A DNA stretch of 25,684 nt, taken from DATGEP01 sp035310125 (GTDB lineage Bacteria > Chloroflexota > Ktedonobacteria > Ktedonobacterales > JADMIN01). The notes under the pieces are model-generated. The model was not told where the DNA came from, searched no databases, and saw only the letters and a list, made by a program, of their open reading frames with translations. The stretch lies in the NCBI GenBank assembly GCA_035310125.1, contig DATGEP010000222.1:1-25684 (forward strand), in the 5' to 3' direction. The first letter of the stretch is position 1; each line of letters opens with the position of its first letter. Made by a program: the position numbers and the translations under genes. Below, piece after piece: positions 6,834 to 14,878 of the stretch.

Positions 6834-6993
6834 GATTGGCCTCGGGGCGGCGCTCCGCGATCAGCTCGTCTACAAGGGAGCGATCCTCTGGAATGTACGT
6901 GCGTACGAGCTCTTGCGTATGGCGAATTGCTTCCCGAACCGTGTAGATACGTACCGCGCCGTCTTCGGAAACTCTTGCCTTCGCGTCTCGCAC
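6826..6993 (-). pseudogene. VapB-type antitoxin, short or decayed
   Basis: 55 codons from a GTG at 6993 with GGAG six nt upstream. The protein starts (M)RDAKARVSEDGAVRI, resembling the beta-strand start of AbrB/VapB antitoxins. It ends in a toxin-binding tail (SLVDELIAERRPEANRE) that is typical of VapB. The stop overlaps the start of the vapC remnant. The middle of the AbrB-like DNA-binding fold appears shortened, so the gene may have lost it, or it may survive as an orphan antitoxin able to bind related toxins. Family assignment rests on the tail and on the overlap with the PIN remnant. Confidence 0.6.
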
Positions 6994-7089
6994 ATGTCAC
7001 TCCATGTATCATTGACACACCTAATAAGCTATTGAGCTATGACATTTTTCCAGACCGTACCATACCGCTGCCTGCCTGTGAAAGAATCC

Positions 7090-7875
7090 TCAATCTCGTT
7101 CGGGCGCTGCGTCGAGCGCGCCCAGGGCATCGAGCGCGAGGGTGACGGCGACGATGGCGGCGGTTTCGGCGCGGAGGATGCGCGGGCCAAGGGTGACGGG
7201 GATGGCGCCCGCGTGCACGGCAAGGGCGATTTCGCCAGGCGAGAAGCCGCCTTCGGGGCCGATGAAGAGGCGTACTTCGGCGATGCTGACGGGGTCGCCA
7301 GCGTTTGTGACGGCCTCCTGAAGCGCGGAGCGCAGGGGACGGGCGGCGGCTTCCTCCCAGGGGATCAGAGCGATGGCGCCAGGTGGCAGGCCGGCCAGCG
7401 AGTGCATCAACGGACGCGGCGCGGCCAGCTCCGGCAGGCGCGTGCCACCGCTCTGTTCCAGCGCTTCGGCGGCAATCTTTGCCCAGCGGCGGCGTTTGCT
7501 CTCGCTGGCCTCCTCAGCGGCAGCCACCGCGCGCTCGCAGAGCAGCGGGACGAACGCCGCAACGCCAAGCTCGGTGCCTTTCTGCACCACCCACTCATAT
7601 TTCGCGGCTTTCAGCATCCCCTGGCAGAGGACGATACGCACGGCGGGATCGGCGCGGCCCGCCAGCCGCTCGCCAGCGCGGACCGTCACTCGCTTGCGGT
7701 CCATCGCCGTGATGGTGGCGGGATACTCGCCGCCCGCGCCGTCCAGGAGACGCAGCGTGTCGCCGGGGGCAAGGCGCAACACATCGCGCGCCTGGTGGGC
7801 CAGGTCATCGGGTAAGGTCAATTCCAGACCGAGCGTGAGCGCCTGGTCCGCGAGAAGAAAACGACCAGCGGGCAT
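7090..7875 (-). CDS. rsmE: 16S rRNA (uracil1498-N3)-methyltransferase RsmE
   Basis: 261-aa SPOUT-class RNA methyltransferase that methylates U1498 of 16S rRNA using S-adenosylmethionine. The N-terminal PUA-like barrel (residues 1-70) is followed by the knotted domain with family motifs KGTELGV (99-105), EQSGGTRLPE (140-149), FIGPEGGFSPGE (204-215) and LGPRILRAETA (229-239). Its ATG overlaps the prmA stop by one base (TGATG), indicating translational coupling. Length matches the family. The pairing of prmA and rsmE is common in bacteria and fits a shared ribosome-modification role. Confidence 0.95.
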   Translation of the reverse strand: MPAGRFLLADQALTLGLELTLPDDLAHQARDVLRLAPGDTLRLLDGAGGEYPATITAMDRKRVTVRAGERLAGRADPAVRIVLCQGMLKAAKYEWVVQKGTELGVAAFVPLLCERAVAAAEEASESKRRRWAKIAAEALEQSGGTRLPELAAPRPLMHSLAGLPPGAIALIPWEEAAARPLRSALQEAVTNAGDPVSIAEVRLFIGPEGGFSPGEIALAVHAGAIPVTLGPRILRAETAAIVAVTLALDALGALDAAPERD

Positions 7876-8840
7876 CAGCTGGCCCTCCGGCCGGCGAGCG
7901 TCACCCAGTCGCCGTCGGTGTAGTCGCGGATGTCGGTGAGGCCGGCGGCGCGCAGCGGCTCCTCGGCTTCGTGGCGGCGCTCCAGAATGATGCCGCTGGC
8001 GATGAGAGTGCCGCCGGGGCGTGTCGCGCGAACGAGGGCGGGGGCAAGCTGGGCGATGACGCGGGCAATGATGTTGGCGAGCACGATGTCATAGGTGCCG
8101 ACCTCCGCGCCCAGGACGGCGACACCGGACGGCAAAGGGAAATATGGCTCGCCAGCCGCGCCTTCCAGCGAGGCGAGGCGCGCGTCGAAGCGGTCCGCGA
8201 CGCCGTTGGCGGCAGCGTTGGCCCGGGCGGCTTCCACGGCGACGGAGCTGACGTCAAGACCCAGGGCATGCGCGGCGCCAAGCTTGAGCGCGGCGAGAGA
8301 CAGGATGCCGGAGCCGGTGCCGACATCCAGCACGCGGTCGCCGGGACGCAGCGCGTCTTCCAGCGCGAGCAGGCAGTTGCGGGTGGTGGGGTGCAGGCCA
8401 GTGCCGAAGGCCATACCGGGGTCCAGCTCCACGACCACTTCGTCCGGCTGGGGGGCGTATTCGCGCCAGGAGGGCTTGATGACGGTGCGGCGGCCCAGAT
8501 GCAGGACGTGGAAGTGCTCCTTCCAGGCGTTGGCCCAATCTTCCTCGGCCAGCGTGCGGGCGCGAATGTCGCCAATCTCGCCGAAGCCGATCTGCCGCAG
8601 GTGCCAGAGTCCCTCTTCGATGCGCGCCCGTGCCTCCTCGCCGTGAGAGTCGGCGGGAACGTAGACGCGCACCGTAACCGGAGCGTCGGGGATGGTCTCG
8701 GCGACCTGCCCGTCGTCCAGCAAGGTGTATGGCTCCTCGATGGCGACGCCGCCGGGGGCGTGGCGGCTCATCACTTCGCTTACCGCTTCGACCGCCTCGG
8801 GAGCGCAGGTAACGCTCAGCTCAAACCAATGGGTCGGCAC
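7875..8840 (-). CDS. prmA: Ribosomal protein L11 methyltransferase PrmA
   Basis: 321-aa S-adenosylmethionine-dependent protein methyltransferase that modifies ribosomal protein L11. The N-terminal substrate-recognition domain is followed by the diagnostic segment DPGMAFGTGLHPTT (140-153), SAM motif I LDVGTGSGIL (171-180), and the later DIVLANI motif. GTG 8840 is chosen: AGGAGG lies 7 nt upstream and the protein then begins VPTHWFELSV, as in homologues. An upstream ATG at 8879 would add 13 unlikely residues. It is the first gene of the prmA-rsmE operon. Confidence 0.95.
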   Translation of the reverse strand: MPTHWFELSVTCAPEAVEAVSEVMSRHAPGGVAIEEPYTLLDDGQVAETIPDAPVTVRVYVPADSHGEEARARIEEGLWHLRQIGFGEIGDIRARTLAEEDWANAWKEHFHVLHLGRRTVIKPSWREYAPQPDEVVVELDPGMAFGTGLHPTTRNCLLALEDALRPGDRVLDVGTGSGILSLAALKLGAAHALGLDVSSVAVEAARANAAANGVADRFDARLASLEGAAGEPYFPLPSGVAVLGAEVGTYDIVLANIIARVIAQLAPALVRATRPGGTLIASGIILERRHEAEEPLRAAGLTDIRDYTDGDWVTLAGRRAS

Positions 8841-8992
8841 AGATTGCCTCCTGGGGAAAAGGGTGCACATAGAGCGCATGCGGGAATATTGTGGCGCGCG
8901 GGGGCAGACACGCGCAAGTGGAGGAAGGACGTTCGAGCGATGCAGCGCGGAGCAGCCCAGAATGTGCCGATGCGCCGCACCGCGACGCTGGA

Positions 8993-8998
8993 ATTATA
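8993..8998 (-). promoter_or_regulatory. Candidate -10 of the prmA-rsmE operon
   Basis: The minus strand reads a perfect TATAAT at 8998-8993, 153 nt before the prmA start. No convincing -35 is seen at 16-18 nt, so the call is tentative. If right, the leader is about 145 nt long. Confidence 0.35.
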
Positions 8999-9053
8999 AC
9001 GACTTTGCGCCGTATGCTACGCTCTACACCATCATACGAAAAGGAGTATGTTT

Positions 9054-10352
9054 GTGTCTTTGCTGGAAGCCACACACGCAGGTGCGGCATTCGGCCAGCC
9101 CCGGTCGCTCTCGCGCCGCGCGGTGTGGGCCAATCTCATGTCGGTGAGCGGGGCGCACGCCGTTATCCATGCCACCGTCGTGTTGATGCCGCTGGTGTAT
9201 CCGATTCTGCAACGGGATTATGGCTTCACCTACACACAAATCGGCTTGCTGGTGGCGATTCCGAGCTTCATCGGCGGCTTCTTGCAACTGCTCTTTGGGT
9301 ATCTGGGGCGCTACGTCGCGCGCAAGACGATGATTGGCGTAGGGAATCTGGTCGTCGGCCTGAGCATGTTTCTGACGGGACTCGTCACGACTTTCGGCGG
9401 GTTTCTCGGCTGGGGCGTGCTGCGCAGCGTCGGCGGAGCGCCGCAGCACCCCATGGGTAGCTCGATTCTCACGGATACATTTGGCAAAAAGCGGCACGGC
9501 GTCGCGCTGGCGGCGCATGCGGCGGGCGGGAACCTGGGCACGCTGCTGGTGCCGTCCATCGGCACGCTGCTGCTTGCGCGTCTTGGCTGGCAGCCGACGC
9601 TGATGCTCTTCGCGCTGCCTGGTCTCGTCGCTGGAACCGCTGTGCTGATCTTCGCCCGCGAGCCAGGGCCGGGGGCTACCGCTAAACGAGCGGAGATAAC
9701 ACCCGTAACCGCGACGGGTATGCCACGCCAGGCGTCGCGCTGGCGGGCGTTCGTCGCGCCGCTACGGCATCGCGGCGTCCTGATCGTGATCGCGGCCTCC
9801 ATTGTGGCGGCTGGTGGGCGCGGCGTCGGCATCCTGACGACGTACATTCCGCTGTATCTCACGGGAAGCGCCAGGAGCGGCGGCCTCGATCTCGGGTCGG
9901 GCGCGGTAGCCGCGCTCTTTACGCTGCTGCTGCTGGGCAGCGTTGCCGGACCGCTGGCGGCGGGGCGTCTCTCGGACCGGACGGGGCGCCGGCCCATGTT
10001 GCTGCTCAGCTATGGCCTCGCGGCGATCTTCATGATCCTCCTTCCGATTTTGGGAAATGGGCACGTGCCATTATGGGTAATGGTTGTGGAGGTCGCGCTG
10101 CTCGGTCTGGCGGCGTATGCGGAAAGCCCACTGCTTCAGGCATATCTGGCGGACAGCGCGCCGGATGCCGAGAAGGACGGCGCCTTCGGTTGGTATTTCA
10201 CGCTGGCCTTCGGCGTCGGCTCGATCTGGGGCGCGGTGCTGGGTGGGCTGATTGATAGCGCCGGCTTCGCGGTGACGTTCTATGTAATCGCGGGGTCATA
10301 TCTTTGTGCCGGGCTTATCTTGCTCCTCATGCCACGGACGCGGCGCATATGA
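9054..10352 (+). CDS. MFS transporter, fosmidomycin-resistance-like
   Basis: 432-aa major facilitator superfamily protein with about 12 hydrophobic segments in two halves joined by a charged loop (about 205-240). The first half has the layout HAVIHATVVLMPLVYP then YTQIGLLVAIPSF, and the signature loop between helices 2 and 3 (FGYLGRYVARK). The second half carries GRLSDRTGRRPML, a classic MFS A-like motif. The family includes fosmidomycin-resistance-type drug exporters and many of unknown substrate. GTG 9054 is favoured because AAGGAG (9041-9046) then sits 7 nt upstream; the ATG at 9048 is only 1 nt from it. It is divergent from prmA and monocistronic by appearance. Substrate not predictable. 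Confidence 0.85.
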   Translation: MSLLEATHAGAAFGQPRSLSRRAVWANLMSVSGAHAVIHATVVLMPLVYPILQRDYGFTYTQIGLLVAIPSFIGGFLQLLFGYLGRYVARKTMIGVGNLVVGLSMFLTGLVTTFGGFLGWGVLRSVGGAPQHPMGSSILTDTFGKKRHGVALAAHAAGGNLGTLLVPSIGTLLLARLGWQPTLMLFALPGLVAGTAVLIFAREPGPGATAKRAEITPVTATGMPRQASRWRAFVAPLRHRGVLIVIAASIVAAGGRGVGILTTYIPLYLTGSARSGGLDLGSGAVAALFTLLLLGSVAGPLAAGRLSDRTGRRPMLLLSYGLAAIFMILLPILGNGHVPLWVMVVEVALLGLAAYAESPLLQAYLADSAPDAEKDGAFGWYFTLAFGVGSIWGAVLGGLIDSAGFAVTFYVIAGSYLCAGLILLLMPRTRRI

Positions 10353-10608
10353 TGTGAGGAAACGCCTCCCGCTGGAGACGATGGAGCGCTGTGAATCCAG
10401 CGCCAACACCGCACGCTCGTGGCGTCCTGGCCGATCCCTCCACGTCCCACCTGGCACTTCACTTGCTTCACGAGGGAAATCCCAGTTGGTGTCAGCCTTC
10501 GCCATTCTCTGGCGAATGCAACCGCATCGTGGACACAGCCAGCACCGCGAAGGCTCCCCGGCGCCGCGTCGGTCAGTGGGTCTCGCGGCGACAGAATGGA
10601 GATTCAGT

Positions 10609-10953
10609 ATGAAGGTACTCGGTCATCTGCTCAAAACACTGTTCCGCTCGTTCTTCCGCGTTCTCGTCACTGCCATCCTCTCCGCCACGCTGGCGGTGGG
10701 TGTTGGCCTGCTCGTCGCGTATCAGATTGGGCATGCGTGGCCGCCACGCCACGCGATAGACGTGATTATCGCAGCGGTCGCGGTTCTCTTTGCCTATGCG
10801 GCCTCTTTGACGGTCTTGATCAGCGAATCAGTGAAGGCTCTGCTGTTCACGGCCAAAGAGGCCGAGAAAGAGACGTACACTGCCGGCAACCTCGCGGAGC
10901 GCGCTGTGAAAGCCGCCGAGCACGCCGAACAGGCCGAGCATGCCCACAGTTGA
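10609..10953 (+). CDS. Two-helix membrane protein of unknown function
   Basis: 114 aa. Two membrane helices (about 16-40 and 50-71) with a short Pro/His loop, then a charged, Ala/Glu/Lys-rich amphipathic tail (EKETYTAGNLAERAVKAAEH) that may be a cytoplasmic coiled coil. A basic, amphipathic N-terminus precedes helix 1. GGAG lies 7 nt before ATG 10609; the longer in-frame extension upstream to 10306 has no coding look. It sits 256 nt after the MFS gene. That gap holds an inverted repeat (TTCGCCA-N5-TGGCGAA, 10498-10516) but no clear gene. Not recognised as a named family. Confidence 0.65.
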   Translation: MKVLGHLLKTLFRSFFRVLVTAILSATLAVGVGLLVAYQIGHAWPPRHAIDVIIAAVAVLFAYAASLTVLISESVKALLFTAKEAEKETYTAGNLAERAVKAAEHAEQAEHAHS

Positions 10954-11034
10954 CCTCGTGTGGGCGGAGGGGCCGGGCGTCGTCAGATCGGCATGACGGC
11001 ACATATCTGCCATTTCTTGCGAGGCTGCCAGTTG

Positions 11035-11078
11035 GATGAGCGCGACCGAGAACGTTCTGGGGCGCGCTCATCTGCTTT
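11035..11078 (+). terminator. Strong hairpin, possible terminator
   Basis: GATGAGCGCG (11035-11044) pairs perfectly with CGCGCTCATC (11063-11072). The loop contains a 10-bp palindrome AGAACGTTCT (11049-11058). TGCTTTG follows, a weak T-tract. It lies 82 nt after the two-helix membrane gene. The rest of the 10954-11269 gap shows no gene; a TATAAC at 11207-11212 could be a -10 for the next gene but lacks a matching -35. Confidence 0.45.
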
Positions 11079-11269
11079 GCGCGCCGTGTGAGCGAATGGT
11101 AAGGTAACGTTGAGGCACGCAGGCAAATGTGCTCGTTGCCGAGGCACATTACCGCTTGCTCCATACGGGATATTTGTGGCCAGTCTGAAGACCTGTGTGA
11201 GATATGTATAACCGCCTGCGTAGTTAAGTGCAGTACCTCTTTCCTGCGCGCTTTCGAGGAGCGGAGACC

Positions 11270-12409
11270 ATGAGCGAGTACAAGGATCCACACGCCGGTG
11301 ATGTCTGGGCGGCCAGCGATGATCAGACATTCCCCGACGATTTCTCGCTCGATGAAGCGGAGTTCGCCAGCGAGCTGCGTGAGCTCTTTGGCCCCGAACG
11401 CGAAGATTTGCCGCCGCTCTACACCCAAACACTGCTGGACACTGTGCATATCGCCGCGGCTGAGCCAGGTTTTGAGCAGAAGACGGCGTATCGGGTGCTC
11501 CGGCGACTCAGCCTTGGGCGGGCTCCGCTCGTCGCGGGCGCGCCGCGTGTGCCTTCCTGGCGCCCAGCTCGCGGCACTCCGCGGACTTTCGCGCTGGGCT
11601 TCAGCTTGCTGATGATGTTCATGGTATTTACGATGGTGCTCGCATCGCCCGCGTTCGGCGCGGGAGTGCGCATTCTGCTCGGCCAGACGGGTGTTGAACA
11701 GGTCCATGGCTACCCATCAAACGTGCGCCCATCGGCGGTGCCTGGATCCGCGCAGTCGCGGATGCCGCGAACGACGGACATGCCCATATACTGGCTCGAC
11801 ACGATAACCAAAAACTATCGCTATCTCGGAACACGGCTGCTCGATTCTACTGACTGGTCGCGCGGTCCTATCGTAGATATGCAGTACATCCTGACACGGC
11901 CAGGTAAAGGGAGTGGTGTGCTGGACATCCGGGAATTCCAGGTAAACCCGAAGTATGCCGCCGTCTTGCAGGTCGTGGAAGATGGATCGGTAACCCCCGT
12001 GCAGGTGGGTGAAATGCCCGCCGCCTTTGTGGACGGTGTCTGGGTGCCCGTTCCCGCTCGCGATCGTGACACGGTGAGCGGAGCCATGAATCCCTCCACC
12101 GCGACGTCGTACACCTGGGAGTCAGGTGTGCGGAGCGAGCTGATTTTTGAGCGCGATGGTGTTGTCTTTTGGATCGTGGGCGATCAACGCGATGGGGCTG
12201 ATCAAGCCGCGCTTGTCAGCCTTGCCCAGGACCTCGTGGCGACGAGTTACGCCCAGCTCGATACACGCTGGCCAGAGCGGCTGCGGTTGGTGGATGAGGC
12301 ACTCATCCAGTCGTTTCAAGAGCCGATAGGACGGGAGGTTTATCATTTGGTTCCGGCCGGCGCTTCGTTAGACAGTGGCTCCGGTGTGTTTACGTTATCG
12401 CAACCGTAG
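11270..12409 (+). CDS. Single-pass membrane protein with large outer domain
   Basis: 379 aa. Acidic cytoplasmic N-terminus (1-105), one membrane helix (about 106-128, FSLLMMFMVFTMVLASPAFG), then a 250-aa extracytoplasmic domain. That domain has an S-Y-T-W-E-S-G-V-R-S-E-L pattern followed by a segment like FERDGVVFWIVGD and a helical LVSLAQDL. This resembles the DUF4367-type outer domains found in anti-sigma-like and sporulation proteins, but identity is not certain. ATG 11270 follows GAGGAG; an upstream in-frame ATG at 11228 has a weaker site. No sigma-factor gene lies beside it, so an anti-sigma role is only a possibility. It seems to be monocistronic. Confidence 0.75.
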   Translation: MSEYKDPHAGDVWAASDDQTFPDDFSLDEAEFASELRELFGPEREDLPPLYTQTLLDTVHIAAAEPGFEQKTAYRVLRRLSLGRAPLVAGAPRVPSWRPARGTPRTFALGFSLLMMFMVFTMVLASPAFGAGVRILLGQTGVEQVHGYPSNVRPSAVPGSAQSRMPRTTDMPIYWLDTITKNYRYLGTRLLDSTDWSRGPIVDMQYILTRPGKGSGVLDIREFQVNPKYAAVLQVVEDGSVTPVQVGEMPAAFVDGVWVPVPARDRDTVSGAMNPSTATSYTWESGVRSELIFERDGVVFWIVGDQRDGADQAALVSLAQDLVATSYAQLDTRWPERLRLVDEALIQSFQEPIGREVYHLVPAGASLDSGSGVFTLSQP

Positions 12410-12432
12410 CACAATAGCTTCGGTGCGCTCGG

Positions 12433-12485
12433 CCGCATACCACTGGGGGAGGAACGCCTCTGCCAACCGCCCCAGCGGTATGCGG
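12433..12485 (+). terminator. Long imperfect hairpin with nested stem
   Basis: CCGCATACC (12433-12441) pairs with GGTATGCGG (12477-12485). After one A/C mismatch, CTGGGG (12443-12448) pairs with CCCCAG (12470-12475). Inside lies a small GAGG-AACG-CCTC hairpin (12449-12460). It starts 24 nt after the stop at 12409. There is no T-tract, so it may be a factor-assisted terminator, an mRNA 3'-end stabiliser or part of a structured RNA. Confidence 0.45.
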
Positions 12486-12736
12486 GTGATCGTGCGATGG
12501 ACGCGAAGAGGTCCCGCGTGTTTCGCGCTCAAGGAGTCCGCCAACTGGCGGATACGGCGGCGCTGAGCGTAGGGATTGCTTCGGAAGGTGTCCCTGTGCG
12601 AGGCCGATTTCAGGTGTCCGGTTATCTCGGCGCTCCTGAGCTCGGTATGCCCGCAAAAGTGCCACGACAGCGAAGGGAGGTGGCTCGGCTCACTACGGTG
12701 GGTTTTCGCGTCATGCGGTGTGCCAGTAGGAGATGT

Positions 12737-12745
12737 TGTGATAAT
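12737..12745 (+). promoter_or_regulatory. Extended -10 promoter of the transporter lipoprotein gene
   Basis: TG-T-GATAAT at 12737-12745 is a good extended -10, about 107 nt before the ATG at 12852. No matching -35 is seen. The inverted repeat TCCCC-ACCA-GGGGA begins at its last base, so a regulator bound there could block the start point. Confidence 0.45.
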
Positions 12746-12851
12746 CCCCACCAGGGGAGAACCGCAAAATGAACATGCTGGCGTATTTGTACGGGCCGTT
12801 CGGGTGCGGATCCGGCGGCAATGGATCGTCTTTTTCATCAGGAGAAACAGC

Positions 12852-14600
12852 ATGCGACTGGGAATCCGCAAGGTTTCTGTCTCGGGCCTGATGGTGGTGG
12901 TAGGCCTCGTTGGCCTCGTCGCCACCGGCTGTGGCAGCAGCAACGGCGGTGCCAGCACCCCGCAGGTGCTACACATCCCGTGGGCGTCGGGCGGCGGCTC
13001 GCCGGACATCACCACGATGGACCCGACCGAAGGCTCGGACACGAGCTCGATCCCTCTCATCAACCAGGTCTTCGACGGCTTGGTGGTCCTGGACAACAAG
13101 CTGCAGATCCAGGACTGGGGCGCTGACAAGATCACCCCCAGCGCCGATGGCCTGACCTACGTCTTCCACATCCGCGATGGGCAGAAGTTCTCCGACGGCA
13201 CGCCGGTGCATGCCTCCGACTACGCCTTCTCCATGGATCGCTCAGAGAACCCCTGCGTCGCCTCGCCGGTCAACTACTACCTCTGGACGCTGGTTGACGC
13301 CTCGACGTTCAGCAACGAGACCTGCGACACCAAGACTGGCATCATCACGGCGGCCACCGGGCAGACCGGTCCGGTGATCAAGACGCTCATCGGCGACTCG
13401 ATCATCCCCGATGACGCGGCGGGCACACTGACCGTCAAGCTGGCGGCTCCCGCCGGTTACTTCCTCGACGCGATGACGTACTCCACCTCCTATGCCTTGG
13501 AGAAGAGCACCGTCACCGGCGCGAACCTGGGCGCCGACGAGGCCTGGATGGACAATCTGGCCAAGGGTGCGACCGGCCAGGGTGGCAGCGGCATGTTCTA
13601 TGTCAGCGCGTGGGACCACAAGGGCACCTTGAATCTCAAGGCTAACCCGAATTGGTGGGGCATCGCGGCGGGCATGAAACCGAAGCTGTCTGAGGTGGAC
13701 TACAAGATCTTCGTCAGCGTCGACACCGAGTATCAGTCGTTCGTTTCCAGCAAGACCTACGATCTTATCCAGGACATCCCAGCGCCCCAGTTGGCCGCGG
13801 CCAAGGCGCAGTCGGACTTCACCCACGCGCCGTACCTGGGTGTGTATGGCATCGCGATGAACTTCAACATCGCGCCGTTCACCAACCTGGACGCCCGCAA
13901 AGCCTTCTGCCTCGCGCTCAACCGCGATCAGCTGAACACCAGCGTCGAGAAGGGTGCGTATACGCCCAGCTGGCACCTGGTGCCGAGCGGCATGCCGGGC
14001 TACTTCAGCGGTCTGCAATCACTGAACAGCGCTCCAACCACTGGCGATCAGACGACCGCCGTGGCTGAGTGGGCCAAGTACAAGGCGACGCTGAACGGCG
14101 CTGCCGTCCCGGCGATTCAGTACTCGTACAACACGTCGAGCCAGACGGCGACGGACTTCGCCAACGCGCTGATCAGCACCTGGCAGCAGGTGCTTGGGGT
14201 CACCGTGACGACGAACCCGAAAGCGTGGAAGCAGACGCTGAAAGATGAGGCGGCCAAGAAGGTGCAGCTGTACCGCTTTGGCTGGATCGCCGACTATCCC
14301 GATCCTCAAGACTTCCTCTCGCTGCTGTACTCGACCACGTCGAGCTACAACGACAACAACTCCGGCAGTGCGGCTCTCGACGCCTTGATGACGAAGGCCG
14401 ACCAGAGCCTGGATCAGCCCACCCGCATCTCTCTGTACAACCAGATTGAGCAGGGCTTGGTTGACAACGTCTCTGACTGCCCGCTGTTGCAGTTCGCCCT
14501 CAACTATCGCGTCCGCTCGTATGTCCATGGCTACGTGCTGGATGCGCAGGGCAATGTCGCGACGGCAGACTGGACCAAAATCTCGATCGACTCCCACTAA
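12852..14600 (+). CDS. dppA: Family-5 peptide-type ABC transporter substrate-binding lipoprotein
   Basis: 582-aa lipoprotein that would capture an oligopeptide-like or other solute outside the membrane and deliver it to the permeases encoded downstream. The signal peptide has hydrophobic core VVVGLVGLV and lipobox VATGC with Cys27 as the lipidated residue, followed by a Gly/Ser-rich spacer. The family-5 signature is visible (SADGLTYVFHIRDGQKFSDG, then ASDYAFSMDR), and the C-terminal lobe has a GWIADYPDPQDFL motif common in DppA/OppA. ATG 12852 has AGGAGA 7 nt upstream. It is separated from the permease genes by 494 nt containing hairpins and a second promoter, so it can be expressed at a different level. 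The dpp letters are positional; the true substrate is unknown. Confidence 0.92.
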   Translation: MRLGIRKVSVSGLMVVVGLVGLVATGCGSSNGGASTPQVLHIPWASGGGSPDITTMDPTEGSDTSSIPLINQVFDGLVVLDNKLQIQDWGADKITPSADGLTYVFHIRDGQKFSDGTPVHASDYAFSMDRSENPCVASPVNYYLWTLVDASTFSNETCDTKTGIITAATGQTGPVIKTLIGDSIIPDDAAGTLTVKLAAPAGYFLDAMTYSTSYALEKSTVTGANLGADEAWMDNLAKGATGQGGSGMFYVSAWDHKGTLNLKANPNWWGIAAGMKPKLSEVDYKIFVSVDTEYQSFVSSKTYDLIQDIPAPQLAAAKAQSDFTHAPYLGVYGIAMNFNIAPFTNLDARKAFCLALNRDQLNTSVEKGAYTPSWHLVPSGMPGYFSGLQSLNSAPTTGDQTTAVAEWAKYKATLNGAAVPAIQYSYNTSSQTATDFANALISTWQQVLGVTVTTNPKAWKQTLKDEAAKKVQLYRFGWIADYPDPQDFLSLLYSTTSSYNDNNSGSAALDALMTKADQSLDQPTRISLYNQIEQGLVDNVSDCPLLQFALNYRVRSYVHGYVLDAQGNVATADWTKISIDSH

Positions 14601-14611
14601 GCCGCCCGATC

Positions 14612-14643
14612 GTGTTCCGGGAACGCAAGCGTTCCCGGAACAC
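14612..14643 (+). terminator. Perfect 14-bp hairpin after the lipoprotein gene
   Basis: GTGTTCCGGGAACG (14612-14625) pairs perfectly with its complement at 14630-14643 around a CAAG loop, starting 12 nt after the stop codon. The T-tract is weak (TTCGGTAAAG). Such hairpins between a binding-protein gene and its permeases commonly stabilise the upstream mRNA and reduce read-through. Confidence 0.7.
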
Positions 14644-14727
14644 TTCGGTAAAGTGGTTGCCGCGAACCTGAAAGCCACTCGGTGTCGCGCAAAGATATTG
14701 CTCTCGGCGGGATACTGAGTGGTGTAG

Positions 14728-14768
14728 GGGCGAAGTGGGCACCTCAAGAGCCAGCTTCGCCCTTATTG
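14728..14768 (+). terminator. Second hairpin with T-rich tail
   Basis: GGGCGAAG (14728-14735) pairs with CTTCGCCC (14755-14762); the inner TGG/CCA can extend the stem with a bulge. TTATTGT follows directly, so this is the more terminator-like of the two hairpins downstream of the lipoprotein gene. Confidence 0.5.
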
Positions 14769-14835
14769 TGCCTTCACCCCATCTTCCCTTGGCATCATTC
14801 GCCGGCTTCCCTGCCACGGTCCTCGGGCCAGACGC

Positions 14836-14865
14836 TTTCCAGCCCGCCTCGGAATGTGTTACGAT
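14836..14865 (+). promoter_or_regulatory. Candidate promoter of the permease-ATPase genes
   Basis: TG-T-TACGAT at 14857-14865 is an extended -10. A weak -35-like TTTCCA lies at 14836-14841 with an 18-nt spacer. The start point would be near 14872, giving a leader of about 220 nt before the permease ATG at 15095. Confidence 0.4.
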
Positions 14866-14878
14866 ATTAACCAAAGTC

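Larger units (their letters stand above)
12410..12851. other. Intergenic region with hairpins and a possible decayed coding remnant
   Basis: No confident gene. Besides the hairpin at 12433-12485, a second perfect stem TCCGCC-AACT-GGCGGA occupies 12537-12552. On the minus strand the two frames across 12395-12665 have high-GC third positions and read like a frameshifted protein end (SNPYAQRRRIRQLADSL..., ending IVLRLR), not assigned to a family. TCCCC-ACCA-GGGGA at 12745-12758 is an inverted repeat at the predicted transcription start of the transporter lipoprotein gene. Confidence 0.5.

Noticed and set aside
6616..7035. 139-codon plus-strand frame
   Set aside because: It lies opposite the vapBC remnant, is Ser/Thr/Arg-rich and has no ribosome site.
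7039..8999. Long plus-strand open frames opposite rsmE and prmA
   Set aside because: These are shadows caused by high GC; the minus-strand genes are unambiguous.
10498..10516. TTCGCCA-N5-TGGCGAA inverted repeat as MFS terminator
   Set aside because: It is 146 nt after the MFS stop and has no T-tract; noted in the gap description only.
12497..12772. 91-codon plus-strand frame before the transporter lipoprotein
   Set aside because: Poor ribosome site, Arg-rich composition, and it runs through the hairpin and promoter region.
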